Part shown: in pieces, positions 50,401 through 56,720 of the stretch
Layout of the letters: each line of letters starts with the position of its first letter
How positions within the stretch are numbered: the stretch's first letter is position 1
Source of the DNA: Pisaster brevispinus
Lineage: Eukaryota > Echinodermata > Asteroidea > Forcipulatida > Asteriidae
Assembly: GCA_023634235.1 (NCBI GenBank)
Contig: JAMKCF010000016.1
Span: 2,156,001 to 2,220,000 of the forward strand
Reading direction: 5' to 3'
Length of the DNA: 64,000 nt
Notes under the pieces: model-generated
What the model saw: only the letters and a program-made list of their open reading frames with translations
Database searches by the model: none
What the model was told of the DNA's origin: nothing
Made by a program: the position numbers and the translations under genes

Positions 50401-53400
50401 CTAAAGCCCTGCAGTCTTGCGGTTTTTCACCCCGATTTCGAGCCCTGAATAAGCTTGCTTTTGTTTGAATCTGCCCAAGCTAACCGCCGATTTCACAATG
50501 ACTAGAAAAAGTAATGTTGTTTAGTTACTGAATCACATTTTCTTGATTTGTGCCGTTCATAATCATGAACATTAAACCATTGTTTGTATGAGAGAGATTG
50601 GCTGTTTATATCTCCTTGTGGGAGCTTTGCTGAGTTCCCTTGTTGGGCAGATCATCTAAACAAAAAGCAAAACCTTAACATGTACATAACATTTTCAGGA
50701 AAGTGCTTACCTCCTCCATATGTTCCAATGGGGCGACTGTAGGGATCAATCCATTGCGGTTGTTCACCTGTTTGGGCGTTTAAGTTTGTACAGGTTACAG
50801 ATGCGCTGGCCCCCTCTGCAACGTTGAATGTAGCATAGATTGGCACTATCCTCAATGCACCATCTGAAAGTTTCACAAATTACAAACAAAACAATATATT
50901 TCATTGAACCTGAAGTTACCATGTACACGTACTGTACATACTCAAACATGTACATTGAAAAGCATCCCAATATCATTATGGACTGTTGACAAAAAACAGA
51001 CCAGTGAAATGAAAAGCTGACTGATCCTGCTGGCTAGTCACTGAAAAAGTTAAGGGTGAACCCAGAAAGTGCTAAACTATGTACATTGTACCTCATGAAG
51101 TGACTTAGCCTACACATGTTATGTGTCAAAAGCTATAAAACAAGTTAAACAATCCATTTGTTTTGTCTGTTTGTTGTTGTTGTTATTTTTTGTTGGCAGT
51201 TGGGGGGTAGATTATTGATCATGTTGATGTATACTTAATGCTGTCAATGTTTTCACCAAGTTTCAGAGCCCAGTAGTTTTGTCCAGTCACTGACAAATTT
51301 AAGGGGAACTACTCAAAAGAAGAGGTTACCAGTTCAGGGATCCAAAAGTTAAGGGAATCCCATGCCTGCCCAGAAAGTTTCAATAGTACATGTGTAGCCC
51401 AGATTGTAAATGTAAACGTATCTTTCTGATGTATTAATGGTAGCAATCGCAACCAGTTAAATTGTCAAAAAGTTACATTCACACACTCAAAAATAAATTA
51501 ACACATTTTAAAATGTTACTATTGACATCCCAAAAAGAAGAAATATGAACATTATAAGCGAGTAGGTTGCACATGTTTAAGTCGCCCACAGGGCAAGTTG
51601 AGAAGTGGTGTTTACTAGCCCACAGTAGTTTTTACTAGACAATGTACATGTACGCTGGGCTAACTGTCAAGGGTGAGCCAGGCTGCATGTGGACTACATG
51701 CCTACACATGTACATGTACTCCAATATGGCAGACCTCCAACGTTGGTAATGCTACAGATGATATATGTAAGCATGATGGCAGCAGTAACAGTCTACAAAC
51801 AGGTACATGTACATGTACAGTACAAATGTAATTTGCCAATTCAGCTTGAATTTGGGGTAAAATTCCACAAGACTGCGGGGCTTGTAGCTTAAAATTTTTA
51901 CCAAACTAAAATTGTTTTTACAAGACCAGAATCTGAATGAGAAAGAACTTTCTACAAAATTTTACATTTTAGTTGTTTTAAGCCCTTTTCACACGAGAAA
52001 AAAAAACCAAACATTCCTTGCGACGAATTTAACGAGCGCTGAAGTCATCCCACGCCTGACCGCTTTCGCAAGCTTTCACACGACACCAAGTAAAAATGTG
52101 ACCACGTTCCATGAGACGAGAGTACAGACTTAGCTGGTTACCACTGAACTATAGAGTTTTTGTTCTTAAACAGCGCTAGTACCAGTTAAATGATGACGTA
52201 TGTCGCGTGTGCACAGTGTGTTGCGGTAACAAATAAACCATGTAAACATTCTTCAAAATGGCTGCTGACACTCATGAAGACGTTGGGGAGTCCACCAAAA
52301 AACGACCGGCGACGACATCAACCAAAGATAAGAGTAAGAAGGTCAAGAAATCTTGGTACTACGAGGAAACGATTGCCTTGATAAACATTATGGAGAAGGA
52401 AACCACCCAATCTAAAATGGATGGTTTGACCCAAAACGGCCATGTTTGGCGGGAAATCGCGGACGAGGTGGCAAATGGTCGCAACGGTGACCAGTGCCCG
52501 GTGACGGTGTGTTAACACACAAAGGTCGGCTCCCGAATGTTCTTCACGCATGCGTGTTAATACCGCTTTCGCGAGGATTGTCGGTTAATAAACAACGGAT
52601 CGTTTCACACGAAGGTTTGACTAGATTCCTTGCGAAAAATTACGCTAGCGTAAGATTTTGTCGGAGGTCGGGACCTACTACAAAATTTCGCAAGGTTTGC
52701 GAAAATTTCGCAAGGAATGTAGGCGATGTAAAATATGACTGTCCTTTCACACGAAGCCCAAATTGTAATTTTTTACAAAAAATTGTAAAATTTCGCAAAG
52801 AATGTTCGTTTTTTCCGTCGTGTGAAAAGGGCTTTATTTGACCAAGCACTAAGGGAAGACTCGTCTCAGTCCTATTGGTGAGTGAACTTTGATACTCAAC
52901 AGAATTAGAAAATTTTTACCAGACTCAAAGTAAACATTTGAACATAATTTTTTGATAATTTCAGATACTGTAATTACACAGTGAGGTACACATGTATTAC
53001 TATTCAATAGAAAAACACAAGACCACTAGACTTGTGCACCTGAGTTTACTGGCTCGAACTCGTGTCAAAGCTCAAATCACTGGCCTCAAGCCTGTGGTCG
53101 AGTGTAAAATTCAAGCCCTGACAGCCTGATGTTGAATATAATGTATAACAATGCACACCAAATAAACCCATTAAGCATTCGCAAGTACATGAATACTGTA
53201 GTGCTCATTTTGAATGCACACCAAATAAACCCATTAAGCATTGCCAAGTAATACTGTCATGACTGTAGTGCTCATTTTGAATGCACACCAAATAAACCCA
53301 TTAAGCATTGCCAAGTAATACTGTCATGACTGTAGTGCTCATTTTGTATTCACCTGTTCCCATTCAAGACCAAACTCCAAAGTACATCCTTAACATATTA

Positions 53401-56400
53401 ACAGAAAGAGACATTTGTTATTAGTACCATATGTTCACAATACCATCATCTACAAACAGAGTTTACGCTTCAATTGAATGAGTTTGTATGTACAGTATGT
53501 GCAGACTATGGCCCCAGTGCTTGGGACTGAATGGCTTACCTGCGGGTCTAAATAAACAACTTTTGTGAACACATCACAAAAGTGTAACAGGTACGAACAA
53601 AGGAATACATTTCTACCAATGATCTTCAGACGCATTCAGTGCATTCATTTGGTTGATTTTTATGCAGTAGCATTGAAAATGAGATTGACCTCGAACTACT
53701 AAAATGTATACTGGCCTTCAGAAGAAATCTCTCTGCCAAACTCTCACACACACACACACACGCACACACAAACATGCCCAAAGAAACGGCGACGTTTACT
53801 GTTTTAATAGCGCTGTTAAAACCACCATAGAACCAGAAATGGCTGATGTACTTTGTACATAATGTAGACCAAGAAATGGCTAACTTTGTAATTTATGTAT
53901 TTCAAAAGTATGGTGGTATACTCTCTAATACAGTACATAGACAAAAGGGTCGGATGTGGTGTTTCTGTCAAATTATTGATCATTTTGCCGATAGTATAAA
54001 AAAAAAACTAAAAAAACAACAACACCTTCTTTCTTTGCAGGAAATTCAGTAAAATTTAACAATAATGCAAACAAAATTAAAATCCTTAATAGAAAATGTG
54101 GGTTGGATACAGCATTTTTTTTCTCTACTTTGGCAATGGCGTAGGAAGCCAATCGGTTCACCCCACCGCAAACACGCCCCCAACAATGTCGTCTTAAGGC
54201 AAAGCAAAGTTGCCTGAATAAACATGTTAAGAGCTCCTTCATCCACCAACGACCAATGACTGCGTTTGATGAGGGAAACTTGATACATGTATGTACAAAT
54301 ACAATTTAAAAAATAATATCTGAAAATTAAAACTGTTATTTCAAATGTTTAATGTAATTTATTTTAAAGTTAACATTTGGCAACACGTTCTGTTCTTAAT
54401 CCTATACAGAATTATTGTTCATTTGAAACAATTTGGACAAAATAAATTACTACGCTGGAATGAAAATAAATAATTATCCAGTCAGTTTCCATTGTGGTGT
54501 ACTACAAAATGTATGTAGTAGGCCTACTTGATATTTGAAATAAACAAGTTGCATCCCCTTAAGGTAATACCTTGGCTCGGACCGCTTCCCCAAACAGTAG
54601 GTGTATTGTGAGCCCTGGCTACACTGCAATTGGCTTCTGATTGTCTGACTGCCACTCCCGAACAAAATACTAACAAAATAGGTAGAGTGCTGACGCGATA
54701 ATCCAGAAACCTATTTTATCTTTGTTCAACCCCAAATTATAAAAACAAATTACTGGCAGTCAGTTTCCCTTGTGGTTTATCACCAATATAACAAATAAAT
54801 TTAAATTAATAAAAACAACTGAACTATTTTGCCAGGACCAGCTTTCTTCCCCCCCCCCCCCCCCCCCCCCCCCGGTAAACTAAAATTTAATAATTAATCT
54901 GGCATATGGTATCGGGCCCTCTTATATTCTCAGTCTTCATGACAAATCAAATACATTGAGTAGCTGACATTGGTATTAAATTAAACTGTAAGTGTTTTTT
55001 GTCAACTTCCTTGTTGCAGCAGACAGAAACCGATTCTGCTTTGTATGCAGTTATTAAAAATGTATTTTCCATCCCCAAAATTAAGTACACTTGTATACAG
55101 ATTTTGTTAAATAAAAAATTGACTCACAAATACATTTACGGCCGGGCTGTGGGCGGAGCGGATACATAAAGCAACCATTGCAATGTTCGCATCCTCGCTC
55201 CGCCCACAGCCCCGCCCGCCGGTGACGTCATGAATTGATTGGAACGATTAGAATCAATCCAAAATGGCCGCGCTCAGTACATGTCGCGAAATGTAAGTCG
55301 GAGGAAGTTGACAATTTTGAATTGAAACATCTTTTAAAATTGTTATATTTATTTAATCACCCAAAACACCCAGGTCAAGCTAAGAGGTAGGTGAACACAT
55401 TGAGGTGGTTTAAACCGCCGATCTGCCCGTAGGGAATGCACCTCTATTTTTTAATCGGTGAGCTGAAGAAAACATGGGTCCTGACGTGTGGCCAAGGATT
55501 CAGGTTTCCTGTTCCTTGGCCACACAAGTCATGCAAGTGGGGCTTGGAGGTAGTTTAATTTCTACCTCCATGAGTCCATGACCCTGACGTGCATGAGGCA
55601 GGGTGACCTTCAAAGTTCATTCAATCTTCATTCATCATCATGATCCTGATGATTATCAGATGATGTTCCTCATAGTCATTAAATCATGACGTTGTTGTTT
55701 GTCAGTGACAACGAGATCCGGTAAAAACTTCAGTATCCGGCTGCACTTTTTCACAGTAAATCAGATACTACATATCTTGTCATATGTACTTTGTTTCAGC
55801 ATTCAGTCATACCACTTCCATGGTCATGGTCATGGTCATAAAATCGATCGACTGTACACTACCTACCCCCATCCCCTACTCCTAGAACTATTCGGTTTGT
55901 TCCGCTATCGTCTCCCCGACCCTCATAGTCATAGGCCATCATGTACAAAATCCTATTCAAAACTTTTCCCCCTTCACGTTTATGCACCTGGACTTCTCTT
56001 CTGAAAACGGAGCTTGCCAAAATTAGGCTCTATGTATTCATTGTTTTCACAGTGAGCTCGGGGTGGGTCCAGAAAATCCACTCCGCAAAAAAAAGATGCA
56101 AAAAATGATAAATTCTGGGCCCAATTTCATAGAGCTGCTTAAAAAAAAGCCTTTTTAAGCACAAAAAGTAGCTAAGCACAACAAAATTATAACATGTGTA
56201 TTAAGAACAATTTCCGTATCCTGCCACCACTTTTTCACTCATTTTTACCCAAAGGAATATCTCATTTGAGTAAATTAGATACTATTTATTTTATTTCATA
56301 ACGAACATGACAAATGAAAAAGTGGTGGCTGGATTGGATACGGAAATTTTTCCAAATAATTTAAATTATGCTTCACTGTCATGACTGTGCTTACCAGAAT

Positions 56401-56720
56401 GAATTACAATGTAGATTACCAGCCAAACTACCCTGTCACAAGTACAATTCTTGACTGGTGTTCCTGCTCATTTCTGTTTAACAGACAATTGTTAAGCAAA
56501 TATTTTCTGCTTAATTTTAAGCAGCGCTATATGAAATTGGGCCCAGGTCCAGTGACCTGTTGCGGACAATGTAAAATTATTGTCCGGAATCTGGACATAT
56601 CTTTGACAGTACGCACTCACACAAATTGTGAACAATCCGATGTTTTTAACGCTTTATTTGAACCTTACCTGTAACGCTCGATGCGTACACAATCAGAAGT
56701 AATATCCTCCACGAAAGCAT
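23277..56720 (-). CDS. NCAM/fasciclin-2-like cell adhesion receptor with LDLa cassette (whole gene)
   Basis: Surface adhesion protein of the NCAM family. Exons in transcript order: 56720-56669, 50863-50711, 49699-49544, 48708-48568, 48049-47909, 47624-47206, 46469-46301, 45881-45676, 45242-45149, 43999-43817, 43093-42989, 42382-42224, 40630-40508, 38454-38297, 37884-37653, 36758-36560, then a last exon at 35549-35432 (935 aa in all) or 28370-28163 (965 aa); 23409-23277 is a possible third. All junctions are GT-AG and in phase. Order: signal peptide 1-17; Ig1 18-120; Ig2 121-214; Ig3 215 to about 305; Ig4 to 410; Ig5 411-510; FN3-1 511-700, split by two LDLa domains (572-659); FN3-2 701-830; membrane segment about 842-864; cytoplasmic tail. 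Each Ig keeps its cysteine pair and tryptophan. The juxtamembrane cysteines match vertebrate NCAM. Five Ig plus two FN3 is the NCAM layout. Confidence 0.9.
23577..23870 (+). repeat. tRNA(Ser/Leu)-derived SINE, best copy
   Basis: ggtggccgagcggttaagag (A-box) and gagttcgagtcccggtc (B-box) are near-perfect polymerase III promoter boxes, followed by 'cttgtgtccttgaacaaga' and a tail ending 'aggggttaaccctgctgtttctgg'. Related copies are at 18390-18715, 30757-31040 and 48953-49075, and in reverse at 39600-40215 and 46025-46210. It is not a tRNA gene: no acceptor stem closes. Confidence 0.75.
25310..25650 (-). repeat. Composite tRNA-derived SINE
   Basis: In reverse it reads ggatagctcagttggtagag (A-box) and ttggttcaaatcccact (B-box), preceded by a conserved leader ('atatggcttctgactggc' and 'aagatattgactaataggg'-type strings). 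The same leader plus tRNA part is at 44220-44400, and a related copy is at 54470-54790. The shared leader shows that the unit moved as one element. Confidence 0.7.
27570..27905 (+). repeat. ~86-bp tandem repeat
   Basis: The string ttcaaacaggcgaatgacag (with variants) begins near 27571, 27627, 27713, 27799 and 27880, followed by 'tgccacttggctctggctgg'. Spacing is 56 then about 86 bases. No conserved open frame. Confidence 0.75.
28163..28370 (-). CDS. NCAM-like alternative last exon, tail B
   Basis: A TTCCATAG acceptor opens a 68-residue tail: NGLALEDLPTVHPIYGDIAS, a Ser/Ala/Tyr-rich middle with SSYRSYPTYANNEGLYGD, and the end ELERDLNAIFS before TAA. It accepts the same phase-2 codon as tail A. 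The open frame, tyrosine-rich composition and phase make it a good alternative cytoplasmic exon about 8 kb downstream of exon 16. It might instead belong to an unseen gene. Confidence 0.65.
28982..29160. repeat. Inverted-repeat element, 'aatttcata' family, copy 2
   Basis: aaatttcataaaatggtgc at the left and agctttatgaaattcggcc at the right, with 'tggctggttacctg' in the middle. It lies directly against copy 3. Confidence 0.65.
29161..29355. repeat. Inverted-repeat element, 'aatttcata' family, copy 3
   Basis: Starts gacctaatttcatgaatat and ends agccatatgaaactgggcc; the core is 'ttggctggtaacctttt'. It abuts the previous copy, giving two elements of one family back to back. Confidence 0.65.
30757..31040 (+). 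repeat. tRNA(Ser/Leu)-derived SINE
   Basis: gcggccgagagcactggac, 'ctctggtgtctctgatcagc', 'agggttccactcccagtg' and 'ccttgagtaagacacttaa' match the copy at 23577 with small deletions. An inverse SINE of the other tRNA type follows at 31060-31140. Confidence 0.65.
31800..32330 (+). repeat. Degenerate ~56-bp minisatellite
   Basis: Strings such as 'ggatcaacctgcattaatcc' and 'aagctaatcatcaacctgaa' recur many times. The last three units (from about 32160) are almost identical and the left side is older and more diverged. Confidence 0.75.
32717..33129. repeat. MITE-like element with GGTAGGGTC ends, copy 2
   Basis: ggtagggtcttagattgat at the left and atctatgaccctacctttac at the right are inverted repeats. 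The interior shares 'gatttctcagaatggtttg' and the 'acagctgtagtgcttctcac' string with the other copies. Confidence 0.7.
34075..34099 (+). repeat. Poly(A) run of 25
   Basis: An uninterrupted A tract followed by an A-rich 'caaaacaaaa' stretch, which could be the tail of an old retroposed copy. No source gene was recognised upstream. Confidence 0.8.
35432..35549 (-). CDS. NCAM-like last exon, tail A
   Basis: A TTTTAG acceptor opens RAASSIGERMKMERLAEVET and then EINYLEYPRDGCVVMIRS before TAA. It needs one base to complete the GG| codon left by exon 16 and does so in frame. The stop runs into an (AAT)n microsatellite. A minus-strand AATAAA at 34328-34333 may end this transcript. This tail is nearest to exon 16, so it is the default form. 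Confidence 0.8.
35728..35845. repeat. Short palindromic element between exon 16 and tail A
   Basis: aagaccaagtcaactcaaag near the left and tttaagccaactggttcttt near the right are inverted copies about a 'gcaaaaaggac/gttctttttgc' stem. The size of ~120 bases fits a MITE. Confidence 0.55.
35903..36322. repeat. MITE-like element with GGTAGGGTCATAGATTGGT ends, copy 3
   Basis: Both ends are present (ggtagggtcatagattggt and ccaatctatgaccctac), with the central palindrome gagaaacgattcatgcatga. It sits in the intron between exon 16 and tail A, close to the alternative splice choice. Confidence 0.75.
36560..36758 (-). CDS. NCAM-like exon 16: transmembrane segment and juxtamembrane tail
   Basis: Encodes ISAFIGILVGGFFILLLFID, a membrane span, followed by VLCYCTNRCGLTMCICVHMC and GKESPEEEE. 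The Cys-rich string aligns with vertebrate NCAM (CYxxNKCGLxMCI...CGK), whose cysteines are palmitoylated. The exon ends in phase 2 (GG|), the phase shared by all candidate last exons. Confidence 0.93.
36893..37075. repeat. Palindromic element with long inverted ends
   Basis: 'ttaatttggttttaccctta' at the left is matched by 'taagggtaaaaccaaattaa' at the right, and the inner 'tgtattaagcact' by 'agtgcttaataca'. The interior contains ctgttcgaatcccatccg, a B-box-like site. A related half lies at 380-500. Confidence 0.65.
37370..37560 (+). repeat. tRNA-derived SINE in NCAM-like intron 15
   Basis: ggttggtgttgtggtatctt, then ctccggttcgaatcctgcc (B-box), followed by the 'tgtggattgggttttcagtc' body. 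This is the forward mate of the reverse copy at 11730-11940. Confidence 0.65.
37653..38454 (-). CDS. NCAM-like exons 14-15: FN3-2
   Basis: Exons 38454-38297 and 37884-37653. Motifs are YEIVWIEPYDDGGSPINAYE in the first and RYLLTNLKPGTYYYLELYAE then STYGKSAAS in the second, a complete fibronectin type III domain. The DDGGSPI string matches vertebrate NCAM FN3-2. Confidence 0.92.
38557..38941. mobile_element. PIF/Harbinger-like MITE (TTA target site)
   Basis: The left end AGCCGCGTTCGCATTGGACTT is mirrored at the right by aagtccaatgcgaatgcggct. Both sides are flanked by TTA (38554-38556 and 38942-38944), the three-base duplication typical of PIF/Harbinger elements. The interior is made of repeated 'ggtaagttaac' motifs and has no open frame. 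385 bases, in NCAM-like intron 13. Confidence 0.75.
39208..39577. repeat. MITE-like element with CAGGGTTCGTAC ends
   Basis: cagggttcgtac at the left and gtacgaaccctg at the right are perfect inverted repeats. Both arms are rich in 'caaggactttcaagg' repeats, which makes most of the element self-complementary. Confidence 0.7.
39600..40215 (-). repeat. tRNA(Ser/Leu) SINE split by a MITE
   Basis: In reverse, the head (40215 to about 40141: catggccaagccgtcaaagg, then gggtttgagtcctg) and tail (about 39792 to 39600: cttaagcaagatgcttaac, 'gggacgtaaagctgcagg') are two parts of one SINE. An inverted-repeat element (39793-40140) separates them. Confidence 0.7.
39793..40140. repeat. Inverted-repeat element nested in a SINE and itself interrupted
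   Basis: Ends gagctgcctaagcagaaaa and gcgcttaagcagctctatg belong to the 'aatttcata/gctgcttaag' family. Between 'tttctgcttt' and 'tagcagaaatgagcagg' an unrelated 160-base segment (about 39843-40002, 'ttggccaaaatggctgcccc') is inserted. Confidence 0.65.
40508..40630 (-). CDS. NCAM-like exon 13: second half of FN3-1
   Basis: Encodes ADVIVTGLRPDRIYQFRVAV then INQVGWGEWS, the E-F-G strands of a fibronectin type III domain. Splicing exon 10 directly to exon 13 gives an uninterrupted FN3 sequence (FQD-L-ADVIVTGL), which supports an isoform that skips the LDLa exons. Confidence 0.9.
41303..41321 (+). repeat. (AAT)n microsatellite
   Basis: Short run of aat units followed about 45 bases later by a poly(A) tract at about 41368-41385. 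Confidence 0.8.
41521..42216 (+). repeat. ~220-bp direct duplication around a LINE fragment
   Basis: Two nearly identical segments, 41521-41750 and 41995-42216, share 'taaaacccttccaagcacac', 'aagcaccaaataaatgagca' and end at 'tctatagggaaccatg'. The right copy ends eight bases before the LDLa-2 splice donor. A LINE end lies between them. Confidence 0.8.
41752..41925 (+). pseudogene. LINE 3' end fragment
   Basis: The frame reads STLDITRLNVPRANKVFG, a stop, then KAFSVAGPMIWNNLPTVIRE and SVTLSTFRKALKTHLFPC. This is the widespread LINE C-terminal signature (R..vPr.....G.raFs.agP..WN.LP..ir....l..Fk..LK..LF). It is dead: it has an in-frame stop and no RT domain. Confidence 0.85.
42224..42382 (-). 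CDS. NCAM-like exon 12: LDLa domain 2 (phase 1-1)
   Basis: Encodes CPGGFKCPVRDGAINPC and IPLAYVCDKYSDCVDGADE plus ESC, a second six-cysteine LDLa domain. The usual SDE of the calcium cage is ADE here. The exon is 159 bases and phase 1-1. The acceptor has a poor pyrimidine tract, which would suit regulated splicing. Its donor borders a duplicated intron segment (41995-42216). Confidence 0.92.
   Translation of the reverse strand: MLMTIAQEASNVQSGMVQSTPASLWPTSVINTVTVWMALMNPKNPATPSTDQ
42989..43093 (-). CDS. NCAM-like exon 11: LDLa domain 1 (phase 1-1)
   Basis: Encodes CQPTEFQCGRLCVEKERRC and DGLMDCLDNSDEANC: six cysteines in LDL-receptor class A spacing, with the acidic calcium-binding D..DNSDE motif intact. 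The acceptor (TTTCACAG) and donor (GTAAGT) are strong. The exon is 105 bases with phase 1 at both ends, so it can be skipped without a frameshift. Confidence 0.93.
43817..43999 (-). CDS. NCAM-like exon 10: first half of FN3-1
   Basis: Encodes KKPRNIQALETTSTTIKVTF and then DDPVEVG...LRILGYVVAYGVYG, the A to C strands of a fibronectin type III domain. It ends in phase 1 after YQVFQD. The second half of this domain is exon 13, more than 3 kb away; two LDLa exons lie between. Confidence 0.9.
44255..44400 (+). repeat. tRNA-derived SINE in NCAM-like intron 9
   Basis: tttctcagttggtagagcac and gtcgttggttgaggtcccgc are decayed A- and B-boxes. The leader from 44220 matches the composite SINE at 25310-25650 in reverse. 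Confidence 0.65.
44575..45040. repeat. ~430-bp dispersed repeat, copy
   Basis: Matches 7535-7975 and 46735-47140 over most of its length ('aggtatgcacctaccatgct', 'acctttgctgtctttccttt', 'ttccagaagttcc'). Confidence 0.6.
45149..45881 (-). CDS. NCAM-like exons 8-9: Ig5
   Basis: Exons 45881-45676 and 45242-45149. Exon 8 has GHEVNMTCHWYGFPTPSVRW and potential N-glycosylation sites NMT, NAT and NGS. Exon 9 has NDFLPYQCQGRNKYGYALHR, which completes the cysteine pair. Both donors are GTAAGT. Confidence 0.92.
46025..46210 (-). repeat. SINE 3' half in reverse
   Basis: In reverse it reads 'ttcgtccttcggatggcaca', 'aaagaacccagtta' and 'agaaggggtttgcggggtg', the tail part of the Ser/Leu-type SINE. The head is missing. 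Confidence 0.6.
46301..46469 (-). CDS. NCAM-like exon 7: second half of Ig4
   Basis: Encodes SISLTINGIHRGDEGPYTCF and ARNNGGYAAVDSMLNV, the E-F-G strands with the second Ig cysteine. Starts in phase 0 after exon 6 and ends in phase 1 at a GTAAGT donor. Confidence 0.92.
46735..47140. repeat. ~430-bp dispersed repeat, copy
   Basis: Shares 'ctggactttccattgtgtg', 'ttctggaatacatgc' and 'acctttgttgtctttccttt' with the copies at 7535 and 44575. It lies in the intron between Ig4 exons 6 and 7. Confidence 0.6.
47206..47624 (-). CDS. NCAM-like exon 6: Ig3 and first half of Ig4
   Basis: The longest exon (419 bases). It holds all of Ig3 (GTSAFFTCEAIGEPQPEYTW, then NDEKRYTCHVENEAG) without an internal intron, and continues into Ig4 (GQSVKFFCDIQRGD, ILQWKRFEKW). 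Ig3 has therefore lost its central intron or never had one. Ends in phase 0. Confidence 0.93.
47740..47909 (+). repeat. 'acttgtttac' degenerate repeat next to a splice donor
   Basis: Six or more copies of aacttgtttacc-like strings, spaced by about 25-30 bases on average, run up to the exon 5 donor. On the coding strand they read GTAAACAAG, so several donor-like GTAAAC sites are stacked just inside the intron. Confidence 0.6.
47909..48708 (-). CDS. NCAM-like exons 4-5: Ig2
   Basis: Exons 48708-48568 and 48049-47909, each 141 bases and phase 1-1. Motifs are EAGNLDCTMDGDP and VDWLGPNG in the first and LTIDNVTLDDEGDYICQGT in the second, the full C...W...DxGxYxC signature of an Ig domain. Confidence 0.92.
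48953..49075 (+). repeat. tRNA(Ser/Leu)-derived SINE, 5' part
   Basis: ccgaatggtctagttcactg, 'tgggttcgaatcttggtcat' and 'cttgagcaaggcacttaacc' match the family. After 'attattgcttcgt' the similarity stops and unrelated sequence begins. Confidence 0.65.
49544..50863 (-). CDS. NCAM-like exons 2-3: Ig1
   Basis: Exons 50863-50711 and 49699-49544, both phase 1 at each end. The first carries ATFNVAEGASASVTC and QPQWIDP (B-strand Cys and core Trp). The second carries RLQINNIIESWEGGYDCQAN (F-strand Cys). The Ig domain is split into two exons, as is usual in NCAM genes. Confidence 0.9.
51981..52833 (+). mobile_element. PIF/Harbinger-like element carrying a Myb/SANT-like ORF
   Basis: Ends AGCCCTTTTCACACGA and TCGTGTGAAAAGGGCT are perfect inverted repeats, flanked on both sides by TTA (51978-51980, 52834-52836). 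The 853-base body contains subterminal 'tttcacacga' repeats and an 85-codon ORF at 52258-52515. No transposase DDE domain is present, so the element is non-autonomous. Confidence 0.8.
52258..52515 (+). CDS. Truncated Myb/SANT-like DNA-binding protein of the transposon
   Basis: The 85-residue ORF has a Lys/Thr-rich N-terminus (ESTKKRPATTSTKDKSKK) followed by KSWYYEETIALINIMEKET and NGHVWREIADEVANGRNGDQC. The Trp-...-Trp spacing is that of a trihelix or Myb/SANT domain, the partner protein of PIF/Harbinger transposases, which binds element ends. It stops after about one and a half helices of the usual three (GDQCPVTVC). It is probably a decayed remnant of the autonomous element's second gene. 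Confidence 0.55.
   Translation: MAADTHEDVGESTKKRPATTSTKDKSKKVKKSWYYEETIALINIMEKETTQSKMDGLTQNGHVWREIADEVANGRNGDQCPVTVC
53150..53345 (+). repeat. ~65-bp tandem repeat, three copies
   Basis: The string gcacaccaaataaacccatt begins near 53152, 53217 and 53283. The last two units, with 'aatactgtcatgactgtagt', are nearly identical. Confidence 0.85.
53743..53770 (+). repeat. (CA)n microsatellite
   Basis: acacacacacacacgcacac, an imperfect dinucleotide run. Confidence 0.9.
54470..54790 (+). repeat. Composite tRNA-derived SINE
   Basis: Begins 'gtcagtttccattgtggt' and carries 'agttgcatccccttaaggta', 'gccctggctacactgcaatt', then a decayed A-box (taggtagagtgctg) and B-box (gttcaaccccaaa). It is the forward, diverged mate of 25310-25650. 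Confidence 0.65.
54849..54873 (+). repeat. Poly(C) run of 25
   Basis: An uninterrupted C tract. Its true length in the genome is uncertain, because such runs are often miscounted in assemblies. Confidence 0.8.
55140..55292 (+). promoter_or_regulatory. Promoter-like GC-rich patch and possible first exon inside NCAM-like intron 1
   Basis: Within 150 bases there are two inverted GC boxes (ggctgtgggcggagcgg / ctcgctccgcccacagcc) about cattgcaatg, a CRE (TGACGTCA, 55223-55230) and a YY1-like AAAATGGCCGCG. The ATG at 55264 opens MAALSTCRE and runs into a consensus donor AT|GTAAGT at 55293. The cluster is unlike the AT-rich surroundings. Either an antisense first exon or a regulatory element would explain it. 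Confidence 0.4.
56117..56547. repeat. Inverted-repeat element with a second palindrome inside
   Basis: Outer ends gggcccaatttcatagagct and tatatgaaattgggccca are the 'aatttcata' family. Inside, about 56203-56357, 'ttccgtatcctgccaccact' is mirrored by 'gtggtggctggattggatac', a different palindromic insert of about 155 bases. Confidence 0.7.
56669..56720 (-). CDS. NCAM-like exon 1: start codon and signal peptide
   Basis: ATG at 56720 begins MLSWRILLLIVYASSVT, a short basic n-region followed by a hydrophobic core typical of a signal peptide. The exon ends at a GTAAGG donor in phase 1. Exon 2 begins in phase (the D of DGALRIVPIY), almost 6 kb away. The start is supported by the signal peptide and by phase; the transcription start is not known. 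Confidence 0.75.

Larger units (their letters stand above)
50864..56668 (-). other. NCAM-like intron 1 (5.8 kb)
   Basis: The longest intron before the cytoplasmic exons. It contains a reverse 'gtaggttgcac' element (51475-51665), a Harbinger-type element with a Myb-like ORF (51981-52833), a 65-bp tandem repeat (53150-53345), CA and poly(C) tracts, a composite SINE (54470-54790), a promoter-like GC-rich patch (55140-55292) and a nested inverted-repeat element (56117-56547). No Ig exon was found inside it. Confidence 0.7.
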
